Assembly (NCBI RefSeq): GCF_014193655.1
Contig: NZ_JACHZQ010000004.1
Coordinates: 186,001-250,000, forward strand
DNA: 64,000 bases
From: Rhizobium sp. BK313
GTDB lineage: Bacteria; Pseudomonadota; Alphaproteobacteria; Rhizobiales; Rhizobiaceae
Reading direction: 5' to 3'
Shown: piece by piece, positions 25,727 to 34,992 of the stretch
Layout of the letters: every line of letters begins with the position of its first letter
Numbering within the stretch: the first letter of the stretch is position 1
The notes under the pieces: model-generated
The model's database searches: none
Seen by the model: the letters and a program-made list of their open reading frames with translations, nothing else
What the model was told of the DNA's origin: nothing
Program-made: the position numbers and the translations under genes

Positions 25727-26953
25727 ATGCCGCATTTCATCATTGTCGGGGCAGGAGAGTGCGGCGCCCGCACCGCTTTTGCGCTGAGGGAAAAGGGCTT
25801 TGACGGTGACATCACTCTGATCGGAGCCGAGCCGGTTGCGCCCTATGAACGCCCGCCGCTCTCGAAGGAGGGTCTCATCCACGCGCATCCGCCGAAGTTC
25901 GTGGCCGCATTGGAACGTTATGCGCAACAGGGCATCGATCTTCGGCTCGGTATCGACGCGACCGACATCGATACGTTGGGCAAGGTAGTGACACTCGCAG
26001 ACGGTCAAAAGCTCGGCTATGACAAATTGCTGTTGGCGACCGGTGCATCCGCCCGCAGCTTTCCTGGTATCGCGGGAACCGGCGAGCGCATTCGCATGCT
26101 CCGCACGCATGCCGATGCTCTTGCTTTGCGGACGGCGCTTCATCCCGGCCGGCACATCGCCATCATTGGCGGCGGCTTTATCGGTCTCGAGCTTGCCGCC
26201 ACCGCCCGCAAGCTCGGTGCCGACGCAACGGTTATCGAGGGCCTGTCGCGTGTCCTGAAGCGCGGTGTGCCGGAAGCGGTCGCCGAAGTGATAACGCTGC
26301 GTCATCGCGAAGAGGGCGTCGATGTCCGCTGCGGCGAGACCATCATAGGTGTGGAGGATAGGACCGACTGCGCGATTATCCGCTTGGCGAGCGGCGAGGC
26401 GATCTCTGCCGATGTTGTCCTGGTCGGCATCGGTGCGCAGCCGAATGTCGCGCTTGCGGAAAAAGCGGGCCTTGCGATCGACAACGGCATCGCCGTCAAT
26501 GACCGGCTGGAAACCTCTGCAGCCGATGTTTACGCCGCCGGCGATTGTTGCTCCTTCCCCCTGGCGCTTTATGGCGGCCGGCGAGTTCGCCTGGAATGCT
26601 GGCGCAATGCGCAGGAGCAGGGAACATTGGCCGCAGCCAATTTGCTTGGCACGCGGAACAGTATTTCGGCCGTGCCGTGGTTCTGGTCCGATCAACATGA
26701 TCTGACGTTGCAGATCGCCGGCCTTGCCGATGGTGCGGCGACGATGCTCAGGCGCGATCTCGGCGAAGAGGCATTCATCCTTTTCCATCTCGATGAAACC
26801 GGGCGGCTACTTGCGGCCAGCGGCATCGGTCGCGGCAATGCCGTGGCCCGCGATATCCGCCTCGCAGAAATGCTGATTGCTGCCCGCGCTTGCCCAGATC
26901 CAATGGCGCTCACGGCAAGCCATATCAAACTTAAATCGCTTCTTGCTGCATGA
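25727..26953 (+). CDS. mocF: Ferredoxin reductase (FAD/NAD-dependent), MocF-like
   Basis: Flavoprotein of 408 residues that reduces the Rieske ferredoxin with NADH. I chose ATG at 25727 (TGAGGAGCGAG upstream); the open frame extends 100 codons upstream only because it shadows mocE. FIIVGAGECGARTAFALREK binds FAD, AIIGGGFIGLELAATARKLG binds NADH, and VYAAGDCCSFPL is the second FAD motif. RPPLSKEGL is typical of putidaredoxin-reductase-type enzymes. Ten bases separate it from mocE. It is the last gene of the oxygenase operon. Confidence 0.88.
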   Translation: MPHFIIVGAGECGARTAFALREKGFDGDITLIGAEPVAPYERPPLSKEGLIHAHPPKFVAALERYAQQGIDLRLGIDATDIDTLGKVVTLADGQKLGYDKLLLATGASARSFPGIAGTGERIRMLRTHADALALRTALHPGRHIAIIGGGFIGLELAATARKLGADATVIEGLSRVLKRGVPEAVAEVITLRHREEGVDVRCGETIIGVEDRTDCAIIRLASGEAISADVVLVGIGAQPNVALAEKAGLAIDNGIAVNDRLETSAADVYAAGDCCSFPLALYGGRRVRLECWRNAQEQGTLAAANLLGTRNSISAVPWFWSDQHDLTLQIAGLADGAATMLRRDLGEEAFILFHLDETGRLLAASGIGRGNAVARDIRLAEMLIAARACPDPMALTASHIKLKSLLAA

Positions 26954-27035
26954 TCCGCCCTGAGGCGACTGTCAGCCCTTGACGAACGGCCCCGAACCAT
27001 AAATTTCTCCACATGCAATACCTAAGGGGAATCGA

Positions 27036-27596
27036 ATGAAACTCGTCGGCATATCAGGCAGTCTCCGCAAGGGCTCTTTCAACACGGCGCTGCTGCACGC
27101 CGCCGTCGAACTTGCGCCCTCGGGCGTCGAGCTCATTGCTGCAACAATCCATGGCGTTCCACTTTATGACGCTGACACCGAGGCGGCCGAGGGTATTCCG
27201 GAGAAGGTCAGCGAGCTCAAGGAGCTTGCCGCGGCTTGCGATGGCCTGATCCTGTTCACGCCGGAATACAACAATTCGCTTCCCGGCGTCTTCAAGAACG
27301 CCATCGATTGGATGAGTCGGCCTTCCAGCGATATTCCCCGCATCTTCCGGGCAAAGCCCATCGCCGTTCTTGGCGCTTCGCCCGGCAATTTCGGGACGAT
27401 GCTCAGCCAGAATGCCTGGCTGCCGGTGTTGCGAACTCTCGGCGCCAATCCCTGGTTCGGAGGTCGTCTGATGGTTTCCCGCGCTGGCAGTGTTTTTGAC
27501 GCGGAAGGTCAAATCGTCGATGAGAAAGTGAAACATAATCTCGCCGTCTTCATCGAGGGTTTCGCCGCGTTTGTTAAAGGCACGCAAAAGAGCTGA
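27036..27596 (+). CDS. NADPH-dependent FMN reductase family protein
   Basis: Flavodoxin-like oxidoreductase of 186 residues. GISGSLRKGSFNTALL is the FMN phosphate loop, and TPEYNNSLPGVFKNAIDWMS is the family hallmark of NADPH:FMN/quinone/chromate reductases (ChrR, AzoR-like). ATG at 27036 has AGGGGAATC upstream. It stands alone between mocF and the EamA exporter, 82 bases after mocF. It could supply reduced flavin or quinone. A link to the mocDEF system is only positional. Confidence 0.87.
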   Translation: MKLVGISGSLRKGSFNTALLHAAVELAPSGVELIAATIHGVPLYDADTEAAEGIPEKVSELKELAAACDGLILFTPEYNNSLPGVFKNAIDWMSRPSSDIPRIFRAKPIAVLGASPGNFGTMLSQNAWLPVLRTLGANPWFGGRLMVSRAGSVFDAEGQIVDEKVKHNLAVFIEGFAAFVKGTQKS

Positions 27597-27723
27597 CCGA
27601 CACATTTCGTGCAGAGAGACACGTTCCAAAGCCTATGATTGAAAGATCGAATGGCCTATTGTGATCGGAGGCGTCGGGTCGGCCGACGTTTCCGGGGCCG
27701 CATACGATCTTCCTTCGAGCAAA

Positions 27724-28611
27724 ATGAAATCCAATACTGCCGGTTATGTCTTCACGCTGCTGGCGATCAGCATTTTCGCCGCGCAGGATGGCATCTCCAA
27801 ACATCTGGTCAGCGCCTATCCCCCGCTCTTCGTAGCGATGATCCGCTATTGGGCCTTCATGCTGTTTGCCGTAGCGATGGCTTCAAGGCCGCCAGGTGGA
27901 TTGCGTGTCGCCATCCGCACCAAGCGACCGGGCTTGCAGATCGCCCGCGGGCTTCTGCTCGCCACCCAGATCGTCGTCGCAATCTCGTCCTTCGTGATTG
28001 TCGGCCTTGCCCGTTCGCAGGCGATCTTCTCGTCAGGACCGTTGATGGTGGCATTGCTCTCCGTGCCGATCCTTGGCGAAAAAGTTGGTTGGCGCCGCTG
28101 GCTGGCGATCTGCGTCGGCTTCGTTGGCGTGTTGCTGATCCTGAAGCCCGAAAGCGGCTTTTTCGACATCCGTTTTTTAGTGCCGCTTTCGGGTGCCCTG
28201 CTGTTTTCGCTTTATGTCGTCATCACCCGCTATGTCAGCCGTGACGACTCGGCGATGACGAGCTTTCTCTACACCGGCATCGTCGGTGCAGCTGCGATGA
28301 GCTGCATCGGGCCGTTTTTCTGGACACCGCTTGCACCGCATGACTGGCTTTTCATGGGTGTGCTCTGCTTCACCGGCATGTCCAGCCACTATTTCCTTAT
28401 TCGCGCCTATGACCTTCTCGACGCAGTGGTGATCCAGCCACTCACGTATCTGCAGCTTGTCTTTTCGGCGATCATCGGCGTATCGATTTTCGGCGAGACC
28501 CTCAATTTCAATACGATCATCGGTGCCATCATCGTCGTGGCCGCGGGTATCTTCACCATTTGGCGCGAAAACGCCTTGGCACGTGCCGGTGCCAAGGCGT
28601 CAAAAGCTTAG
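27724..28611 (+). CDS. EamA-family (DMT) membrane transporter
   Basis: Inner-membrane protein of 295 residues from ATG 27724, with ten predicted hydrophobic segments in two EamA repeats. The first repeat begins with TAGYVFTLLAISIFAAQDG; the second ends with VVAAGIFTIWREN. The start is uncertain: a GTG at 27661 would add 21 residues that look soluble, and the ribosome site before 27724 is weak. DMT proteins usually export metabolites such as amino acids. The substrate is unknown. The gene converges on exoP. Confidence 0.82.
   Translation: MKSNTAGYVFTLLAISIFAAQDGISKHLVSAYPPLFVAMIRYWAFMLFAVAMASRPPGGLRVAIRTKRPGLQIARGLLLATQIVVAISSFVIVGLARSQAIFSSGPLMVALLSVPILGEKVGWRRWLAICVGFVGVLLILKPESGFFDIRFLVPLSGALLFSLYVVITRYVSRDDSAMTSFLYTGIVGAAAMSCIGPFFWTPLAPHDWLFMGVLCFTGMSSHYFLIRAYDLLDAVVIQPLTYLQLVFSAIIGVSIFGETLNFNTIIGAIIVVAAGIFTIWRENALARAGAKASKA
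28573..28598. terminator. Strong hairpin at the EamA / exoP convergence
   Basis: GCCTTGGCAC (28573-28582) and GTGCCAAGGC (28589-28598) form a perfect 10-bp stem with a 6-base loop in the last codons of the EamA gene, 75 bases beyond the exoP stop. There is no T run on either side. It may end or protect both convergent transcripts. Confidence 0.4.
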
Positions 28612-28672
28612 GGATGCTCTGAATTCAAAAGACCAGAACGACATTGGCGCGTTCATATGAACCCACGGCGCT

Positions 28673-31015
28673 TTAGGCCTCGATCTCCGCCTTCGGCCGG
28701 TCCTCGGTGTAGTAGCTGGTGTATTTCTGCCGATAGCGCTCCGTACCACCGAAGTCGCTATAGCGCGACAGTTCCGACATGTCCGTCTTATTGAGGATAA
28801 CGCCGAGAATGCGCGAATTGATCTGCGGCTCCTGTTCCAGAATATCCCTGACGAGATTGGTCGGCGTCGCGCCCCATTCGGCAACGAGCAGAAAGGCGTC
28901 CACCTGCGGTGCAAATGCCTTGGCGTCGATGACGGGTGCCAGCGGCGCAAGATCGACGACGACATAGTCGAACATTTTCCGCGCACTCTCCATCAGGTTC
29001 ATCATGCCCTGCGAAGACAAAAGCTCGCTGGTATGGAGCAGATGATCGCGTAGCACCACCGGCAGAATGGCAAGTTTGGTGCGCGGATCGACCCTGACGG
29101 CACTCGCCCAGGGAACCTCGCCGAGCGCCGCCTCGATAAGGCCGGTCTGCGGCGGCGACTTCAGCATCCGGCTCAAACCGGGATTGCGCAAGTCGGCATC
29201 GATCAGCAGCGTGCGCTTGCCGCTGCTTGCAAGCAAGGCGGCAAAATTGGCCGCCGTCGTCGACTTGCCTTCGCCGGGCAGCGCCGAGACGACGCCGATC
29301 ACCCGGTCGGCCCGCCCTTGCAGCATGACATCGCTGGCGAGCTTGGCGTTGCGCAGGGTTTCGGCGAATATCGAACGCGGCGCCTCGACCGAGACACGCA
29401 TGATGCGTTCGAAAGCCACACCGTGCTCGGCATCCTCAGCCATTGCCGGCGCAGCCCCCGCTTTACGTTTCTGACCCTTTTTCTTGTTGAATGACTGCTG
29501 ACCGAGTAGCGGCAGATAGCCCAGGAATTTAAGCCCAAGCGCTGCCCGCACGTCGGCTTCGACCCGGAAGTAGCGATCGCGGAATTCCTGGAGCGCAGCA
29601 AAAGCACCGCCGGCCATCAAGCCAAGTACGAGCGAAAGCGCCAGCACAAGCGTCTTTTTCGGGCTCGAAGGCGCAGTCGGAACGCCGGCGGTGGAGATGA
29701 CGCGCGCCTTGGCGATCGGGAAGGACCGCTGCTGCGATGCTTCCTCATAACGGCTGAGATAGGATTCATAGAGCGTCTTCAGCGCCGTCGCTTTCTGATT
29801 AAGCTCGTTCAATTGCACGAGGGATCTATTCGCCTCGGAATTTTTGCCGACTACGCCTTCAATGCTTTGACGGAGCGACACCGCACGCGATTGTGCCACG
29901 TCAAATTCATTCTTGTAACTCGCCGTCAGTTGCTGGAGCTCTTGATAAATCTGCCGCGTGATATCCTCGCGTTCCGCTTTCAGCGCCACGGCTTGGGGAT
30001 GATCGGCGCCAAAATTCTGCGTCACGTCCTGCTCGCGCTTCTGCACTGCGAGATAGCGGGTCTTCAGATCCTGCAACACGGTGTTGTCGGTCTGGCTGGA
30101 CGAGATCGTCGCGTTTTTCACCGCATTGTCCGGTCCCTGGTCGATGATCGACTTGTATTGATAGTAGCGCGCCGAGGCGCTGGCGGTATCGGCCTGGGCG
30201 ATGATCAATTGTTTGTTGAGATCGGAAATCTGCTGCTCCGACATCAGCTCGCCGCCGGTCGAGGTCAAACCGTTGTCCGCCTTGTATTTTTCGACATCAA
30301 GCGAAGCCTGTTGCGAACGTTGGCGTAGGTCGTTCAACCGTTCCTGCAGCCAGACTGAAGCCCGTTCGGTCGCATCGAAATTGGCGTTAAGCTGATCCGT
30401 CAAATAGGAGTCGGCATAGGCGCGGGTGACCTTGGCAGCCAATTGCGGATCGGTTGAGTCAAACGAAATGGAGACGACCGAACTGCGGGTGACGCGCTCC
30501 ACCTTCAGATCGTCCTGCAATGCTGCGGCGATTTGCTGACGTTGCGCCTCGCGCGCCTGATCGGGAGTTAGCGGGGGCTTCGCCGGTTTGAAGGCACTGG
30601 CGATCAGCTTCACGCCGGATTTGATCAGCGCTACTGGCGACTGCGGCGGATTCAGGATCTCGTCATTGTTGACAAGGCCGGCCGCATCGACGACGCGCAA
30701 CGCCATCTCGTTGGATTTCAGGATTTCGACAGCGCTGGCGATTTCCATGTCGGCCTGCTGGCTGCTGGCCGGCGGCGGCTGATCCTCCGCATATTTGGTC
30801 ATGGTTTCGTCGAGCAATATCTGCGTAGCAGACGTGTAGCTCGAAGGCGCGGTCAAGAGATAGGCGACCGCCAGTGCGGCGAATATCGCCACGCCGGCGA
30901 GGATGGTGCGGATGCGACGGGTTACAACCGCCCACAGCCGGTCGAGGTCAATAAAACCATCCTGCTCGTCCGCCTTTGGAAGAGCGCTGTGGAAGGTGAA
31001 ATTTTTTTGATGCAT
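28673..31015 (-). CDS. exoP: Succinoglycan chain-length/export tyrosine kinase, ExoP
   Basis: Inner-membrane polysaccharide co-polymerase fused to a bacterial tyrosine kinase, 780 residues. I chose ATG at 31015 (AAGGTGG upstream) over a TTG nine codons earlier. Wzz domain at about residues 20-110 with TM1 near 35-55, a long periplasmic coiled-coil region, and TM2 near 455-475. The kinase has Walker A GEGKST (about 578), Walker A' LLIDADLRNP (about 603) and Walker B VVVDLAP (about 685). A tyrosine-rich tail (RYRQKYTSYYTED) carries the autophosphorylation sites. It works with ExoQ and ExoF to polymerise and export succinoglycan. Last gene of exoHKLAMONP. Confidence 0.93.
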   Translation of the reverse strand: MHQKNFTFHSALPKADEQDGFIDLDRLWAVVTRRIRTILAGVAIFAALAVAYLLTAPSSYTSATQILLDETMTKYAEDQPPPASSQQADMEIASAVEILKSNEMALRVVDAAGLVNNDEILNPPQSPVALIKSGVKLIASAFKPAKPPLTPDQAREAQRQQIAAALQDDLKVERVTRSSVVSISFDSTDPQLAAKVTRAYADSYLTDQLNANFDATERASVWLQERLNDLRQRSQQASLDVEKYKADNGLTSTGGELMSEQQISDLNKQLIIAQADTASASARYYQYKSIIDQGPDNAVKNATISSSQTDNTVLQDLKTRYLAVQKREQDVTQNFGADHPQAVALKAEREDITRQIYQELQQLTASYKNEFDVAQSRAVSLRQSIEGVVGKNSEANRSLVQLNELNQKATALKTLYESYLSRYEEASQQRSFPIAKARVISTAGVPTAPSSPKKTLVLALSLVLGLMAGGAFAALQEFRDRYFRVEADVRAALGLKFLGYLPLLGQQSFNKKKGQKRKAGAAPAMAEDAEHGVAFERIMRVSVEAPRSIFAETLRNAKLASDVMLQGRADRVIGVVSALPGEGKSTTAANFAALLASSGKRTLLIDADLRNPGLSRMLKSPPQTGLIEAALGEVPWASAVRVDPRTKLAILPVVLRDHLLHTSELLSSQGMMNLMESARKMFDYVVVDLAPLAPVIDAKAFAPQVDAFLLVAEWGATPTNLVRDILEQEPQINSRILGVILNKTDMSELSRYSDFGGTERYRQKYTSYYTEDRPKAEIEA

Positions 31016-31099
31016 GGCGACCACCTTGTCGGAGAAGCCCAAATGAATGACGGCTCTGGCCTGCGGCCGTCGAGACCGCAGGCGAAAGCGTGAGACGGC

Positions 31100-32005
31100 T
31101 TAAGCCGCGGTCATCTGCGCTTCGTGCGAGAGAACCAGGTTTCGGATCGAGTCATAGACGAGGCCGCCGATATCGGTGCGCGCAAGCGCGAAGGCGACGT
31201 TCGCCTCGATGAAGCCCTGCTTGGATCCGCAATCGAAAGTCCTTCCGCTGTAGGCCTGGGCATGGAATGCCTGTGTTTCAGACAGGCGCAACATACCGTC
31301 GGTCAGTTGGATCTCATTGCCGGCGCCGCGCTCCTGCCGCGCCAGGATATCGAAAATCTGAGGCTGAAGAATATAGCGCCCATTGAGGTAAAAGTTAGAA
31401 GGCGCCTCAGACGGATGCGGCTTCTCAACCATTTTGGTCACACCGAAGCCATGTCGTACCGGCGCTCCCCGGCCAATGATGCCGTATTTCGAGGTCTCTT
31501 CCGGCGCACATTCCTCGACTGCAACAATGTTGCCGCCGACTTCGTCATAGAGGTCCATCAACCCGGCCATGCAGCCGCGCAGGCCATGGCAGACCATGTC
31601 AGGCAGCAGCAGCGCAAACGGTTCATTACCGATCAGGTCTCGGGCACACCAGACAGCATGACCGAGGCCAAGCGGCGCCTGCTGGCGGGTGAAGCTGATC
31701 GAACCGGCACGTGGCAGAAGACGTTCCAGTTCGGAGACCTGCTTTGTCTTGCCCGCCCTATGCAGGGAGGAGATCAGCTCCGGTGTGTCGTCGAAATGAT
31801 CTTCGATTGCCGACTTGTTGCGGCTGGTGACGAAAACGATGTGCTCGATGCCGGCCTCGATGGCCTCATCGACGGCGTATTGCACCACCGGACGATCGAC
31901 GATTGTCAGCATTTCCTTAGGCATAGCCTTGGTGGCGGGCAGGAAACGGGTTCCGTTGCCAGCAACCGGAATGATTGCTTTTCTTACAGGATGCTTAGGG
32001 TCCAT
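31100..32005 (-). CDS. exoN: UTP-glucose-1-phosphate uridylyltransferase, ExoN (GalU family)
   Basis: Cytoplasmic enzyme of 301 residues making UDP-glucose, the sugar donor for succinoglycan. ATG at 32005 has AAAGGATAG upstream; a longer frame reaches into exoO and is discarded. AIIPVAGNGTRFLPATKAMP is the nucleotide-binding loop, MVEKPHP and LNGRYIL are GalU family motifs, and FDCGSKQGFIEAN the usual C-terminal motif. Only four bases separate it from the exoO stop. S. meliloti also has exoN between exoO and exoP. Confidence 0.93.
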   Translation of the reverse strand: MDPKHPVRKAIIPVAGNGTRFLPATKAMPKEMLTIVDRPVVQYAVDEAIEAGIEHIVFVTSRNKSAIEDHFDDTPELISSLHRAGKTKQVSELERLLPRAGSISFTRQQAPLGLGHAVWCARDLIGNEPFALLLPDMVCHGLRGCMAGLMDLYDEVGGNIVAVEECAPEETSKYGIIGRGAPVRHGFGVTKMVEKPHPSEAPSNFYLNGRYILQPQIFDILARQERGAGNEIQLTDGMLRLSETQAFHAQAYSGRTFDCGSKQGFIEANVAFALARTDIGGLVYDSIRNLVLSHEAQMTAA

Positions 32006-32009
32006 GGCT

Positions 32010-33059
32010 CTATCCTTTGTTAGAGTGAGGGCCTGCGCCCAGACTGGGGAGGGAGGAGGAGATTTGAGACGCTGCAGCCACTTCGCCGCCCCGCAGGACG
32101 GTTGTCTTACCGCTGCCCCGAAAGAAGGCGGCAAGACGACGAAGACGGGCTACGATCGGCATGCGCAAGTGACGAACTGCGCGTGGATTGCGGCAGGCGA
32201 TCTTCAGCGCTTTCGGCAGGGCGCCGTCCTTGATGCTTTCGACAAGCATCAGGAAGGACAGTGTTTCTTTCAGGTTCCGAGTCCGTCGCCGTTGGGCGGC
32301 AAGGGCGGCAGCACCGAAAGGATGTTCAGCGAAAAACTTGCGGTCGGCGGCAATCATCGCTTCGACATGATCGCGCTTCAGCACCCGCGAGATCGAGCCG
32401 TCGCGGATGTAGTATAGATAACCGGCCATCGGCTCGACTGCGCAGACGCCGCCTTTGGCCAGCGCGGAAGCGAGGAAGATGTAATCCTCACCAATGCGGA
32501 GGGACTCATCGAAGCGCAGGTGATGCTTTTCCAGAAAGGCCCGCTCGAAAACAGGCTTCATGTAGCCGAAATTATGCTCGGAGCGGAAAATCATGTTCGA
32601 CGCGATGAATTTCGCCAGCGTCAATAGGGGCAGGCGCGCGAGCACGGCTTCCGGAAACATGGTGCCCGCAGCCTCGTCCTCTCCTCTGATGATATCGAGA
32701 TTGTCGACCACGATCTGAGCTTCGGCTTTTTCGGCCCGTGCGATCAACCGCGCCATACGATCCGGGCGCAACGCATCATCGGAATCGAGCACAGCCACCC
32801 ATCGACCGCGAGCGGCATCCAGACCGGCATTGCGCGCTGCGGCCGGGCCGCCGTTGCGGGGCATGGCGACCAGACGGACCCGCGGATCGGCGTGGCTGCC
32901 GGCAATCGTCGGGGTGCTGTCGCTGGAACAATCGTCGACGACGATGACCTCCATGCTGACGGCACCCTGCGCCAGCGCGCTGTCAATGGCGCGCTCCAGC
33001 GTGTCTTCGGCATTGTAGGCTGCGATGACGAAACTAACATCAGGGATGAAATCCGTCAT
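32010..33059 (-). CDS. exoO: Glycosyltransferase family 2, ExoO
   Basis: Glycosyltransferase of 349 residues that adds a glucose during assembly of the lipid-linked succinoglycan octasaccharide (ExoO acts in side-chain synthesis in S. meliloti). GT-A fold: VSFVIAAYNAEDTLERAIDS at the N terminus, VIVVDDCSSDST, and VAVLDSDDALRPDR holding the metal-binding D-S-D-D. LRIGEDYIFLASALAKGG is the acceptor-side motif shared with ExoU and ExoW. ATG at 33059 overlaps the exoM stop by four bases. Name assigned by position between exoM and exoN. Confidence 0.9.
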   Translation of the reverse strand: MTDFIPDVSFVIAAYNAEDTLERAIDSALAQGAVSMEVIVVDDCSSDSTPTIAGSHADPRVRLVAMPRNGGPAAARNAGLDAARGRWVAVLDSDDALRPDRMARLIARAEKAEAQIVVDNLDIIRGEDEAAGTMFPEAVLARLPLLTLAKFIASNMIFRSEHNFGYMKPVFERAFLEKHHLRFDESLRIGEDYIFLASALAKGGVCAVEPMAGYLYYIRDGSISRVLKRDHVEAMIAADRKFFAEHPFGAAALAAQRRRTRNLKETLSFLMLVESIKDGALPKALKIACRNPRAVRHLRMPIVARLRRLAAFFRGSGKTTVLRGGEVAAASQISSSLPSLGAGPHSNKG

Positions 33060-33997
33060 TGCGGTGCCTTCTCCAAACTTCCGTATTGTTCAATTTCGCG
33101 GACACCAAAGAGGCCGCTGACGACACCTGCATGCATGATGCCGCGCAGGCTGTAGCGATGGCGCTGCACCGGGAAAGCGGCAAGAAGCGCAGCGGCTGCA
33201 AAGCAATAGATGGATTTGGCGCCGGCCAGCGCAATTGCCTTCCATCGGCCAAGACCTGCCGATGTCTCCAGCAATATCCGCCCATGTGTCTGCCCCATTC
33301 GGAAACGCCGTTTCGTAAGCCAGGCGCGAGTTGCCCGCCCGCTCGGCACGGGTTCGTAAACCAGGGCGTCCTCGGCAAAGGCGATCCGTCCGCCTGCCTT
33401 GTGCATATGGGTGAAGAATTCCGTATCCTCGCCACCGCTACGTCCCAGCGCGATGTTGAAGCGGCGGCCGGCAAGCGACGGCGCGTTGCGTCGCAGCAGC
33501 GCATTGCAGGTATAGCCCGTGCGGATATCGCCGGAGACCCAGACCGGCAATGTCGAATGGAAATCCCCCCGCCGCATCCAGCCAGGCGCCATGTTCGGGT
33601 AGACGGCGCGCACTGGACCGAGAACAGCGTCGACTCCGGTCGTATCAGCCGTCACCAGCAATTCCGCCAGCCAATCTTCCGACGCTGTCTCATCGTCATC
33701 GATAAAAGCCACGAAATCGCCGGTCGCATGCTCGAGGCAGGCATTGCGGGCAATCGAAATGTTCGAAGCGGGGCAGTGCACATAGGCGATCTCGAAGGGC
33801 ACCGCCGAACGCATGGCCTCGACGCGGTCGCGCGCACTCGGCGTCACGTCGTTGTCCGCAACGATGATGCGAACGAGAGTATCCACAGGAACAGTCAAAA
33901 CCGCCAGCGACAACAGTGTCTGGTCCAGTTCGACACGGCGATAGGTGCAGACGGCGATATCGATCCTCACGGTCCGGCGCTCTCGGTTCTGTGTCAT
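33056..33997 (-). CDS. exoM: Succinoglycan beta-glucosyltransferase, ExoM
   Basis: Glycosyltransferase family 2 enzyme of 313 residues that adds the fourth sugar (a glucose) in the succinoglycan repeat. IDIAVCTYRRVELDQTL, VHCPASNISIARNACLEHA, VAFIDDDETASEDWLAEL and GWMRRGDFHSTLPVW correspond closely to S. meliloti ExoM as I remember it. A C-terminal hydrophobic stretch suggests membrane association. It overlaps exoA and exoO by four bases each (ATGA), so translation of the operon core is coupled. Confidence 0.93.
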   Translation of the reverse strand: MTQNRERRTVRIDIAVCTYRRVELDQTLLSLAVLTVPVDTLVRIIVADNDVTPSARDRVEAMRSAVPFEIAYVHCPASNISIARNACLEHATGDFVAFIDDDETASEDWLAELLVTADTTGVDAVLGPVRAVYPNMAPGWMRRGDFHSTLPVWVSGDIRTGYTCNALLRRNAPSLAGRRFNIALGRSGGEDTEFFTHMHKAGGRIAFAEDALVYEPVPSGRATRAWLTKRRFRMGQTHGRILLETSAGLGRWKAIALAGAKSIYCFAAAALLAAFPVQRHRYSLRGIMHAGVVSGLFGVREIEQYGSLEKAPQ

Positions 33998-34992
33998 GAT
34001 ATCACCCTGCGTCCACGGAAGCTAAGGACTTCCATCCAGAAGCCCATCGACCATGCGAAATGCATGACCATGGCCGAGATGGCGGCAAGCGGACCGTACG
34101 GATTCTTCTCGCCAAGGGCGATCCAGAAGCCGTAGGCGACGCAGGCAAAAGCCCAAAGACCGATGGGAATGACCGCGATCCAATTGAGGATCGCCAAAAA
34201 CGCGCCGACAAAGATCGGCACCACGGCCAGCGGCAGCATCTGGCGAATGCTCGGCATGCTGCGATGCTTGAGGATATTGCGGGCGCGGCCACGGCCATAG
34301 CCGAGATATTGCCGGAAAAGCGTCGGAACGCTGGCACGCGGATAGTAGGTCATCGCCGTCTTGTCGGTGAGCCAGATACGATAGCCCGCTTTCCGCAAGC
34401 GATAGTCGAGTTCGGCATCCTCATTGTGACTGAAGGTCTCGTCATAGCCGCCGACCGCGCGAAAAGCGGTAATGCGCATCAGTGCGTGGTGGCCATGATC
34501 GGCCCAGTGTCCCTTGGCGCCCTCACGATGCTTCGAGCCGCCATTGCCGAGCTTTGAATTCTGCGCCACCGCCGTCGCCTTCTGGAATGCGCTGAAGCCC
34601 ATGGTGCGCATGGCGACCACGACGGAATCCGCACCGGTGGCAGCCACCTCCTGTACCAGTGTCTGGCAATAGTCAGCGGGATAGTCGCCATGGGCGTCGA
34701 TACGAATGAAACAGTCGTAGTCGCCGCCAAAGGTTTCGACTGCCAGATTGATCGCCGCACTTTGCAGCCGTTTCGGATTGTCGAGCAGGAGGACGCGCGG
34801 ATCGGCCGCGGCGATCTCCCTGACGATGTCACGGGTTCTATCCGTGCTGCCGCCATCGGCGACCACGATCCTGGCGTCAAGTTCGTCCAGAGCACGGCCG
34901 AGCTTGGCAATCAGCGGCTCGATATGCTTCTCCTCATTGAGGCAGGGGATAACGATTAAGCAACGCATATCCATCGGAATTCCGGTATTCAT
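33994..34992 (-). CDS. exoA: Succinoglycan beta-1,3-glucosyltransferase, ExoA
   Basis: Glycosyltransferase family 2 enzyme of 332 residues; adds the first glucose to the galactosyl lipid in succinoglycan synthesis. MRCLIVIPCLNEEKHIEPL, IVVADGGSTDRTRDIV and FIRIDAHGDYPADYC (D-x-H/D metal motif) mark the catalytic domain. NEDAELDYRLRKAGYRIW follows. Two or three hydrophobic segments lie near residues 245-320, as expected for a membrane-bound transferase. ATG at 34992, overlapping exoL by four bases. Confidence 0.92.
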   Translation of the reverse strand: MNTGIPMDMRCLIVIPCLNEEKHIEPLIAKLGRALDELDARIVVADGGSTDRTRDIVREIAAADPRVLLLDNPKRLQSAAINLAVETFGGDYDCFIRIDAHGDYPADYCQTLVQEVAATGADSVVVAMRTMGFSAFQKATAVAQNSKLGNGGSKHREGAKGHWADHGHHALMRITAFRAVGGYDETFSHNEDAELDYRLRKAGYRIWLTDKTAMTYYPRASVPTLFRQYLGYGRGRARNILKHRSMPSIRQMLPLAVVPIFVGAFLAILNWIAVIPIGLWAFACVAYGFWIALGEKNPYGPLAAISAMVMHFAWSMGFWMEVLSFRGRRVIS

